Shown: in pieces, positions 30,329 to 37,546 of the stretch
Position numbering within the stretch: position 1 is the stretch's first letter
Layout of the letters: each line of letters opens with the position of its first letter
Assembly (NCBI GenBank): GCA_016937855.1
Contig: JAFGVU010000015.1
Location: forward strand, 1-49,451
Direction of reading: 5' to 3'
DNA length: 49,451 bases
DNA from: Bacteroidales bacterium
GTDB taxonomy: Bacteria > Bacteroidota > Bacteroidia > Bacteroidales > ML635J-15
The notes under the pieces: model-generated
The model's database searches: none
What the model was told of the DNA's origin: nothing
What the model saw: only the letters and a program-made list of their open reading frames with translations
Made by a program: the position numbers and the translations under genes

Positions 30329-31795
30329 ATGAAGATGAAGAAATATATTTTAATTATAGCATTGTTTGGAGTTTTTGCAAGTGCAAGTGCACAGCAGGCA
30401 TTAACATTATATAATATGGACAGGGTGATGCAGAGCCAATTTGTGAATCCTGCTATCGATGTGCCATATAAACTACATCTTGGTGGAGTATTGCTGCCTA
30501 TAGCAGGGCAGTTGCCACCTCCTATTTATTTTAATTATGCCAATAATTCATTTAATTGGAATCATTTATACCACAAAAAACCAAATACAGTTGCAGACAC
30601 TGCCTATATGGTTGATTTGCCATTGTTTATGAGTAAGCTTAGAAAGACTACTCACATGCGTTTTGACACTCAGATTGAACTATTTAACATTGGTATAAAT
30701 ACCGAAAACATGTTTATTTCCGTAGCTTTGACAGAAAAATTTAAGTATGGCATGTCTTTGCCTTACGATATGTTTGAGTTTGTGCTAAATGGAAATATCC
30801 CTTACATGGAGCAAAATAAACCTCACGATTTTAGTGGTTTTGGAGTGAATTTTACTCATTATCGTGAGTTGGCTGTGGGCGGCTCTATGCAAGCAAACGA
30901 TAAGTTAAATCTGGGTGGAAGAGTAAAGATATTGTTCGGCATGGCAAATGTTAATACTAACATCGATGAGTTGTCGCTTTATACCGATCCCGACGATTAT
31001 TCAATGACCTTTTCTACGGATATGAAAATTCAAACATCCTTGCCCGTTTATTATGACTACATTGTACATGCAAATGCACAAGGCAGTTTAGATTCGATAG
31101 ATTTTGATTTTAATGAAGCTTCTTTACAGGCTTTTGAAGATAATCCTGTTGGTTATTTTGTTAATCTTAAGAACATTGGTTTAGGTTTCGATCTTGGTGC
31201 TTCTTATAAGTTAACTCCCGAAATAGATCTTTTTGCATCACTAACCGATTTTGGCTTTATAAGCTGGAACACAAATCCTCAAAATATGGTTTCTAAAGGA
31301 CAATATGATTATAGAGGTATTGAAATTGAGTTGTGGGAAAACGAAGAGGAAATGGAAGAGTCGATGCAAGAGTTTGTAGATACAATATTTAACACTTTTA
31401 AACCAAGTTTGCTCGAAACTGGGTATATTACATGGCTGCCTTCAAGTATATATCTTGGCGGAAAATACAAGTTTCATGAATTGTTGCATTTTACCGCATT
31501 GTATAGAGGCGAATTCTATCGCAAAAGCTATATGCAATCTCTAACTTTGGGTGTAAACTCAAATCTTACTAATTGGCTTTCAGCTCATTTAACATACTCA
31601 CTTGCTCATCATTCTCTTAATCATGTTGGGTTGGGTTTGTCAACACGACTGGGTCCGGTTAGTTGGTATATTGTTACCGATAGCTTTACAAATCTTATAT
31701 GGCCTCAAAAAGCTACAAATGTTAACATAAGAATGGGTTGCAATATTGTATTTGGTTACAAAAAGATTAAATCAAGTGCGTCAATGAGGACATAG
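30329..31795 (+). CDS. DUF5723-type outer membrane protein
   Basis: The 488-aa protein has a signal peptide ending SASAQ and an alternating hydrophobic strand pattern ending in NIVFGYK, as expected for a beta-barrel. The N-terminus QALTLYNMDRVMQSQFVNPAI, with its variant of the N-P-A start, and the repeated L-G-G-x-x-K/R turns match the DUF5723 / PorP-like group of Bacteroidota outer membrane proteins. It follows the lipoprotein gene by 6 bp. Transport or assembly function is not known. Confidence 0.82.
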   Translation: MKMKKYILIIALFGVFASASAQQALTLYNMDRVMQSQFVNPAIDVPYKLHLGGVLLPIAGQLPPPIYFNYANNSFNWNHLYHKKPNTVADTAYMVDLPLFMSKLRKTTHMRFDTQIELFNIGINTENMFISVALTEKFKYGMSLPYDMFEFVLNGNIPYMEQNKPHDFSGFGVNFTHYRELAVGGSMQANDKLNLGGRVKILFGMANVNTNIDELSLYTDPDDYSMTFSTDMKIQTSLPVYYDYIVHANAQGSLDSIDFDFNEASLQAFEDNPVGYFVNLKNIGLGFDLGASYKLTPEIDLFASLTDFGFISWNTNPQNMVSKGQYDYRGIEIELWENEEEMEESMQEFVDTIFNTFKPSLLETGYITWLPSSIYLGGKYKFHELLHFTALYRGEFYRKSYMQSLTLGVNSNLTNWLSAHLTYSLAHHSLNHVGLGLSTRLGPVSWYIVTDSFTNLIWPQKATNVNIRMGCNIVFGYKKIKSSASMRT

Positions 31796-31811
31796 TTTTC
31801 GAAGACATTTC

Positions 31812-33362
31812 GTGAGAGAGAAAATTCATAAATATATCTATTTAGTAGGATTGTGTATTATTGCATTTTTCCTACCTCTTAGCGAGTATATCTCTAATGC
31901 TGCAATATTCTTGTTGTTAACAAATTGGATTGTAGAACTTGGTTTTAAAGAGAAATGGAATAAGATTCGACGAAACATTTCGATTCCATTATTTCTGCTG
32001 ATTTTTGTAACTCACTTTGTTTGGTTGATTGCTTCAAAAAACATGGAGTATGGTTTTCACGACCTGAAAATCAAGTTGCCTCTGCTTGCTTTACCTGTAA
32101 TTATAGGTACATCAAAAGCAATTTCAAGGAAACTTATCGACTTGATTGTTGGTGTTTTTATCCTGGGTGTTTTAATTAGTACACTAGCAGGATTGTTCGT
32201 GTATTTTGGTGTAGTTGAGAATCCAAATCCGTATAATGTAAGAAACATAGCATACTTTGTTAGTCATATCAGACTTTCGCTTATGGTTGCGCTGTCTATC
32301 TTAGTTTTGTTTTATTTTATTATTGAAAATAAAGTTATTATTGGATATAGAATAATTCCATTGACTTTTGTAATTATCTGGTTTGTCGGGTTTTTAATAA
32401 TGATTCAGGGGATTACCGGATTAATGTCGCTGGTTGTGGCCGGTTTAGTTAGTGTTGGCGTAAAAGCACATAGAGAGAATCACAAAGCAAGAAAATATAT
32501 ATATTATATTGTGGTTTTTGGATTACCATTTTTTATTCTCGGGTACTTGACTGTACAGATTAAATCCTTTTACACACCAATTGAAGGAGCTGATGAGATA
32601 AAAACTTATACACAAAATGGAAATCAATATTATCATGATCAACAGGCTAGGCTCATCGAAAACGGAAATTTGATTTATATTAACATTTGCGAAAAGGAGT
32701 TGTACTCTGAATGGAATAAGAGAAGTAATCTTACTCTTGATGGATTAGATGGTCGGGAGCAAAGTCTATTGCACTCGCTTATCAGATATTTAGCTTCAAA
32801 AGGACTAACTAAAGATGCCGAAGGAATTTCTCAACTTAGTGATGAAGATATAATGCATATTGAAAATGGGCATACCAATTATCGGTTTGTTAAAAAGAAT
32901 AGTTTTAACAAAAGAATTTATAATATTATTTGGCAAATCGATGTATATGCTAAGGGAGGGAATCCTAGTGGACACTCTATTACCCAAAGATTTGAGTACC
33001 TAAAGTATGGTTTGATTTTGTCGAAGAGGAATATGCTTTTTGGAACAGGAACCGGAGACCTTGACGATGCTTACAAAGCATTGTATATCGAAAAGAAATC
33101 GCAATTAGACTCAAAATATCGACATAGAGCACATAATCAATTCCTAACTTTATTTGTTAGCTTTGGTGCAATTGGGGCGTTATTTTGTTTTATCGGGTTT
33201 TTCTTTCCTATTGCAATCGATTTTAAACTTAATAATTATTACTTTGCTGTTTTTATATTAATTGCGATTTTGTCGATGCTCTCAGACGATACTTTAGAGA
33301 CCACAACAGGGGTAGTTTTTATATCTTATTTTTATTCGCTATTTTTGTGGGGCGAAAAATAA
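31812..33362 (+). CDS. O-antigen ligase/polymerase-like (Wzy_C) membrane protein
   Basis: The 516-aa protein has about ten to twelve hydrophobic helices, a large periplasmic loop (about 240-390), and the late motif GTGTGDLDDAYK followed by RHRAHNQFLTLFVSFGAIG (about 430-460). The H-N-x-(F/Y)-L-x-x-x-x-x-x-G pattern is the Wzy_C / WaaL signature for joining or polymerising lipid-linked glycans at the periplasmic face. Translation starts at GTG. It follows the DUF5723 gene by 16 bp. Ligase and polymerase cannot be told apart from the sequence. Confidence 0.8.
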   Translation: MREKIHKYIYLVGLCIIAFFLPLSEYISNAAIFLLLTNWIVELGFKEKWNKIRRNISIPLFLLIFVTHFVWLIASKNMEYGFHDLKIKLPLLALPVIIGTSKAISRKLIDLIVGVFILGVLISTLAGLFVYFGVVENPNPYNVRNIAYFVSHIRLSLMVALSILVLFYFIIENKVIIGYRIIPLTFVIIWFVGFLIMIQGITGLMSLVVAGLVSVGVKAHRENHKARKYIYYIVVFGLPFFILGYLTVQIKSFYTPIEGADEIKTYTQNGNQYYHDQQARLIENGNLIYINICEKELYSEWNKRSNLTLDGLDGREQSLLHSLIRYLASKGLTKDAEGISQLSDEDIMHIENGHTNYRFVKKNSFNKRIYNIIWQIDVYAKGGNPSGHSITQRFEYLKYGLILSKRNMLFGTGTGDLDDAYKALYIEKKSQLDSKYRHRAHNQFLTLFVSFGAIGALFCFIGFFFPIAIDFKLNNYYFAVFILIAILSMLSDDTLETTTGVVFISYFYSLFLWGEK

Positions 33363-33373
33363 ATCAATTGATT

Positions 33374-33841
33374 ATGGACAAACAAGATTTTATGAGGAGA
33401 GCAATTGATCTCTCAATCGAAAATATTGAAAAGGGTGGAGGTCCGTTTGGAGCTGTCATTGTGAAAAATGGTGAAATTGTTGCCGAATCGGGTAATAGTG
33501 TTACGTTAGATAACGACCCAACTGCTCATGCAGAGGTAAACACAATTAGAAAAGCTGCAAAAAAACTAGGGACTTTTGATCTTAGCGGATGCGAAATATA
33601 TTCATCCTGCGAACCTTGTCCAATGTGTTTAGGTGCAATATATTGGGCAAAAATTGATTCTCTTTACTTTGGTAATAATAAAGTGGATGCAGACAAAATC
33701 GGGTTTAGTGATAAATTTATTTACGACGAAATAGATAAGGACTTTACTCAACGTTACCTTAAAACAGAATCTTTGATGCGTGATGAGGCGCTTGAAGCCT
33801 TTAAAAGATGGAAAGAAAAGGACGATAAAATTGAGTATTAG
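33374..33841 (+). CDS. guaD: Guanine deaminase (GuaD-type nucleoside deaminase)
   Basis: The 155-aa enzyme of the cytidine-deaminase fold most likely hydrolyses guanine to xanthine and ammonia. Zinc ligands and the proton shuttle are visible: HAE (52-54) and PCPMC (81-85). GGPFGAVIV (22-30), NDPTAHAEV and the late GFSDKFIYDEI segment match the B. subtilis GuaD type rather than TadA, and the length matches. A GTG at 33347 would add nine residues, but that overlaps the preceding gene's last codons; the ATG at 33374 is chosen. It ends one base before the DNA glycosylase gene. Confidence 0.88.
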   Translation: MDKQDFMRRAIDLSIENIEKGGGPFGAVIVKNGEIVAESGNSVTLDNDPTAHAEVNTIRKAAKKLGTFDLSGCEIYSSCEPCPMCLGAIYWAKIDSLYFGNNKVDADKIGFSDKFIYDEIDKDFTQRYLKTESLMRDEALEAFKRWKEKDDKIEY

Positions 33842-33842
33842 T

Positions 33843-34358
33843 ATGATGCTCGATAAAGATTTTTTCGATAGAGATGTCTTAATTGTCGCTCCCGATTTAG
33901 TTGGGAAAATTATTGTCAGAAAGTTTGATAATGATCGTATTATGCGTGTTCGTATTACTCAAACCGAGGCATATAGAGGTGTGGAGGATAAAGCATGCCA
34001 TGCCCATAAAGGAAGAACACCTCGAACCGATGTTATGTATAAACAGCCCGGCACAATCTACATTTATTTGATTTATGGAATGTATTGGATGCTTAATTTT
34101 GTTTGCGAAAGAGAAAATATTCCACAGGCAGTTCTAATTCGTGCCGTTGAGGGTTTTAATGGCCCGGGAAAATTAACTAAAGCCTTGCAAATAGATAAAT
34201 CCTACAATAATCAAAGCATCTGCAATAATAGTAAAATTATGCTTTTCGACGATTTATACCAGCCCGAGATTATTGTCGCCCCTCGAGTAGGAATAGATTA
34301 TGCCGGAAAAGAGTGGGCAGAAAAACCCTGGCGATTTATGGATAAAAGTTTATCCTGA
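33843..34358 (+). CDS. 3-methyladenine DNA glycosylase (AAG/MPG family)
   Basis: The 171-aa enzyme removes alkylated purines, and in this family also hypoxanthine, from DNA by hydrolysing the N-glycosidic bond. Visible family landmarks are LVGKIIVR, ITQTEAY with the catalytic Glu (E42), the D-K-A-C-H-A segment, TDVMYKQPGTIYIYLIYGMYWMLN, and the C-terminal GIDYAGKEWAEKPWRF. It is a little shorter than many homologues but seems complete. The start follows the guaD stop by one base (tandem ATGATG); a longer frame into guaD is rejected. Pairing with a guanine deaminase fits purine deamination damage, but may only reflect operon packing. Confidence 0.92.
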   Translation: MMLDKDFFDRDVLIVAPDLVGKIIVRKFDNDRIMRVRITQTEAYRGVEDKACHAHKGRTPRTDVMYKQPGTIYIYLIYGMYWMLNFVCERENIPQAVLIRAVEGFNGPGKLTKALQIDKSYNNQSICNNSKIMLFDDLYQPEIIVAPRVGIDYAGKEWAEKPWRFMDKSLS

Positions 34359-34761
34359 TGTTAACCCTTTTTGTAATTATTTAGCTGGTTTTAGATAAGA
34401 ATTTGTATTACAATAAACCCTCCGGGCTTTTTTGTGTAGCAATTATAAACATTTTGTGCTATGTAAAATTATCATTTTGCATAAATGTTTTGCTAATCAC
34501 AATATTAGAACCTCATGCTCTATGCTATGCAAAAAGACTAAGGTTTAAATTTTACTGCTTAATAGTGATCAAATACACAAATAAGATCGACCTAAATACT
34601 TACCTTTTTTTCATTACTTGTGTTTCTCTTTTTACTGGGCCTTAGCAGTTTTTTTCTCCTAATAAAGTTTTAGAGTTAATCGAAAATCTACCTTATATTT
34701 CCTTTCCTTAACACAAACCCAAATTTTCGAGTTACTCGAAAATTTACCTTATCCTTTTTCC
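34359..34761. other. Intergenic region with hairpin and imperfect direct repeats
   Basis: About 400 bp between the DNA glycosylase and radC, both of which end here. I see no credible gene. A perfect 8-bp hairpin TTTTCGAG-TTA-CTCGAAAA (34724-34742) lies in the second of two imperfect direct copies (about 34673-34709 and 34731-34767, sharing CGAAAAT and TACCTTAT). It may end both converging transcripts. Confidence 0.5.
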
Positions 34762-35478
34762 TTACTTATCCTTTTTTTCCTTTTTTTGTGGCATTATTTC
34801 TTCGTCCCGAAAACTGAAGTATGACTTATCTGCAACTATAATATGATCGATAACTGAAATATCCATGAGAGCTGCAGCATCAACTAGTTTTTTCGTGATT
34901 TCGATATCCATTTCGCTGGGTTGGCGGTTGCCCGATGGATGATTATGAGCAATTATTATACTTTGAGCTAAGCGTTCGATAGCATTTTTAAGTATAATCT
35001 TAATGTCCATTACTGTACCAATAGTGCCTCCTGAGCTTGCTCTAATACTATCAATTATTCCATTTGCTCTGGTTAGATATAAAATGTGAATTTCTTCATG
35101 TGGTAAATCTCCGATTAGAGGCTGAAAATAATTAAAAGCATCAACACTTCCTGTTATTATTCTTTGCCTTAATACATCTTGCTGTTTGCGTCGTCGTCCA
35201 AGTTCAAGAGCGGCAACAATACTTATTGCTTTGGCTTCGCCAACCCCTTTAAACTTCATCAAATCTTTATAGGATTTTTTACCAAGAGTGTTAAGGTTGT
35301 CGCTATTGTCTTTAAGTATGTCGCGAGCAAGTTCAACTGCAGATTGTTGCGAGTTTCCCGAGCCCATTAAAATTGCAATTAGTTCCGAATCTGTTAATGA
35401 TTCTGTGCCTCTTTGCATTAGTTTTTCTCGTGGACGATCTGATTCTGCCCAATACTTTATTGATTTTTTGTCTTTCAT
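34762..35478 (-). CDS. radC: RadC-family JAB/MPN protein
   Basis: The 238-aa protein has an N-terminal helix-hairpin-helix-like part (SLTDSELIAILMGSG and FKGVGEAKAISI) and a C-terminal MPN/JAB domain with the metal motif H-N-H-P-S-G (about 176-181) followed by a conserved Asp (about 190). RadC proteins are widespread and often linked to DNA repair or mobile elements, but the biochemical role is unsettled. It is transcribed toward the DNA glycosylase gene. Length and motifs are normal. Confidence 0.93.
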   Translation of the reverse strand: MKDKKSIKYWAESDRPREKLMQRGTESLTDSELIAILMGSGNSQQSAVELARDILKDNSDNLNTLGKKSYKDLMKFKGVGEAKAISIVAALELGRRRKQQDVLRQRIITGSVDAFNYFQPLIGDLPHEEIHILYLTRANGIIDSIRASSGGTIGTVMDIKIILKNAIERLAQSIIIAHNHPSGNRQPSEMDIEITKKLVDAAALMDISVIDHIIVADKSYFSFRDEEIMPQKKEKKDK

Positions 35479-35540
35479 CGTTTTGGGATTTGATAAAACG
35501 TAAAAATACTAATTTTTGCATACTTTGACATATATAAACA

Positions 35541-35568
35541 AAAAAACTGCTCCCCATAGGGAACAGTT
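35541..35568 (-). terminator. Intrinsic terminator of rpsT
   Basis: On the minus strand AACTG and a TCCC block pair with GGG and CAGTT around a short loop, followed by a T run. It lies 26 bp after the rpsT stop. Confidence 0.75.
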
Positions 35569-35593
35569 AGTATCTTTGATTAAAATCTTATTG

Positions 35594-35848
35594 TTATGCT
35601 AAAGCGTTAACGTGCTTAGCTAGAGAAGATTTTAAATTTGATGCCTTGTTAGTATGAATAATATTCTTTTTTGCAAGTTTGTCAAGCATAGCAGTAACTG
35701 TAGGAAGCATTTCTTCGGCTTCACTTTTCACTGTTAAACTTCTTAGTTTGCGAACGGCATTACGTGTAGTACGTGCATAATACTTGTTGTGTAATCTTCT
35801 TAGTTCAGTTTGTCTGATTCTTTTTTTTGCTGACTGATGATGTGCCAT
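35594..35848 (-). CDS. rpsT: 30S ribosomal protein S20
   Basis: The 84-aa, strongly basic helical protein begins [15 protein letters not shown] and continues [19 protein letters not shown], the conserved S20 pattern; length is normal. S20 binds 16S rRNA in the body of the small subunit. The gene is a single unit with a promoter box 56 nt upstream and a terminator just downstream. The roughly 50-nt leader is long for this window and could hold autoregulatory structure, as is known for S20 in E. coli (inference). Confidence 0.97.
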   Translation of the reverse strand: MAHHQSAKKRIRQTELRRLHNKYYARTTRNAVRKLRSLTVKSEAEEMLPTVTAMLDKLAKKNIIHTNKASNLKSSLAKHVNALA

Positions 35849-35903
35849 AATATCTGTTCTTTCTATAAATTTGTTCTTAAATATCGTTCCTAAAATCGGA
35901 CTG

Positions 35904-35911
35904 CAAATATA
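35904..35911 (-). promoter_or_regulatory. -7 box of rpsT
   Basis: TATATTTG matches TAnnTTTG; a TTG-containing -33-like element lies about 20 nt upstream. The ATG is 56 nt downstream. Confidence 0.5.
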
Positions 35912-36038
35912 CTATATTTTTTTTATTCAACAAGTTTTCAAAAAAATATTTTCAAAAATATGTATTTTCTTTGTTTTTCGCTTTTTTAGGATTATTTTTT
36001 TTGTGAAACCAAAGTTAAAATATGAGTGTGGAAGACAA

Positions 36039-36677
36039 CTAGCAACAATTGGTAACAGGATTTCCACAAAGCCATTCTTTTTTAATCCACCCGGAGATTT
36101 TCTCGCCATTAGCGTTATGGAAAAAAACGAATGCAAAGTCGCCTGCCAATTTTGTGACACGTAAAGTTGTCTCTTGTGTTATTTGTCCGCAAACATCAGA
36201 GTCGGAATCGGCAAGTAAATATAAATTTAGTGTTTGATTTCCATAGTTTTTTGAATCCACTCCAACAACAGAGTGATGAATCCAAAGTTCTGATTTTGGA
36301 ACATCTATTCTAGTGTCAATACCTTCTATTGATTCGATTCTGAACCAACCATTTTGCTGAGCATCTAAATTGATGATATAGTCATAATCATGTTCCAAAC
36401 TTTTAAGTATTTTACCATTTGGATTAGAACGTAGATTTGTAACTCCTGAATCATCAGGGTCGCAAAGATAGACGGTGAGATTTATTAACTCTAAAGTCTC
36501 GGGGGTTTCGTCAGACTTATTCAAATCTTCGTTTCCGTTTGGCTGATTATTATTTGGAGTCTTTGATACCGTTTCGGTTGATAATTCATCATTATTCTCT
36601 GTATCGCTGCTGCTATTATTACATGATAAAAGCGTCCACAGACAAAAAAATACAATAACGATTAGACTTGTTTTCAT
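36039..36677 (-). CDS. SH3-like lipoprotein
   Basis: The 212-aa protein has a lipobox cysteine at residue 19 (LLSCNN), a low-complexity Asn/Ser/Glu linker to about residue 65, then a bacterial SH3-like fold (TNLRSNPNGKILKSL, GWFRIES) and a second beta-rich half with TLRVTKLAGDFAFV and GWIKKEWLCG. Such domains often bind cell-wall peptides. Its ATG overlaps the ispE stop as ATGA, so translation is coupled to ispE although the functions look unrelated. Confidence 0.85.
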   Translation of the reverse strand: MKTSLIVIVFFCLWTLLSCNNSSSDTENNDELSTETVSKTPNNNQPNGNEDLNKSDETPETLELINLTVYLCDPDDSGVTNLRSNPNGKILKSLEHDYDYIINLDAQQNGWFRIESIEGIDTRIDVPKSELWIHHSVVGVDSKNYGNQTLNLYLLADSDSDVCGQITQETTLRVTKLAGDFAFVFFHNANGEKISGWIKKEWLCGNPVTNCC

Positions 36678-37480
36678 AGTTTTTTTATTATTAGTTTTTT
36701 ACAGGAATTAATTTTAATGCTGTTGGGATTATCTTTGTAAATACCAAAAATAGAACTTCCGCTGCCCGACATTTGGGCATAAATCGCACCTTTTGCATAA
36801 AGTTCCTTTTTGATTATTGAAAGAATCGGATAATCAGGGAAAATAGATTCTTCAAAGTCATTCTTTATTTCGCTTTTCCATTCTTCTATTGGTAAACTAA
36901 TTAATTCTATTAGCGGTTTATTGGGGAAATGTGGCTTGCAATTTTTGTAGGCATTTGCAGTGTTAACAGAAACTTCAGGAAAGCAAAGCAATAGGTAATA
37001 TCTTGACAAATCGCAATCAATTTTCTTAAATTCTGTTCCAATACCGCTTGCAAAGACTGGCTTGTTTTTAATAAAAAAAGCACAGTCTGCTCCAATTTGC
37101 GAAGCATAGTAAATTAGTTTTTCTTCACTTATTTCTAAATTAAACATCTCGTTTAGCATTTTTAATGTAAAAGCTGCATCGGATGATCCTGAGCCTAGTC
37201 CGGTACCGAATGGGATATTTTTGTAAAGAATTATTTTTACAGATCCGATATTATATGTGTCAACTAGAAGTTTCCATGCTTTGTAACATAGGTTTTTTTC
37301 AACGGGACAATCAATTTCAATGCCTTTGTTTATTAAGTCAAATTTGTCGGAAGGTAGAATCTCCAAAATGTCGGTTAAGTTTACCGGATAAAAAACAGAT
37401 TCAATATTATGATATCCATCCTGTCTCCGTTCCAAAATATCCAGACCGATATTGATTTTTATGTTTGGGAAACTTATCAT
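36674..37480 (-). CDS. ispE: 4-diphosphocytidyl-2-C-methyl-D-erythritol kinase
   Basis: The 268-aa GHMP-family kinase phosphorylates CDP-methylerythritol in the MEP isoprenoid pathway. It has the N-terminal K-I-N-x-G-L (about 8-13), the RRQDGYHNI segment, and the ATP-binding glycine/serine loop PFGTGLGSGSSDAAF (about 89-103). The late MSGSGSSIFGIY is GHMP motif 3. Length is normal. It overlaps the downstream lipoprotein gene by 4 bases; no other isoprenoid gene is nearby. Confidence 0.95.
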   Translation of the reverse strand: MISFPNIKINIGLDILERRQDGYHNIESVFYPVNLTDILEILPSDKFDLINKGIEIDCPVEKNLCYKAWKLLVDTYNIGSVKIILYKNIPFGTGLGSGSSDAAFTLKMLNEMFNLEISEEKLIYYASQIGADCAFFIKNKPVFASGIGTEFKKIDCDLSRYYLLLCFPEVSVNTANAYKNCKPHFPNKPLIELISLPIEEWKSEIKNDFEESIFPDYPILSIIKKELYAKGAIYAQMSGSGSSIFGIYKDNPNSIKINSCKKLIIKKL

Positions 37481-37546
37481 GTCAATTTAGATTGATATTT
37501 TTTGACTGTTAAGCAAAAGGTTAAATAGTTTTATGCATTTAATGTT

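Noticed and set aside
34413-34435. Possible terminator (CCC-TCC-GGG followed by T run)
   Set aside because: The stem is only two or three pairs with a mismatch, so it is not convincing.
34403-34645. Open frame of 80 codons between the DNA glycosylase and radC
   Set aside because: No start signal, hydrophobic low-quality composition and no motif; consistent with chance in AT-rich DNA.
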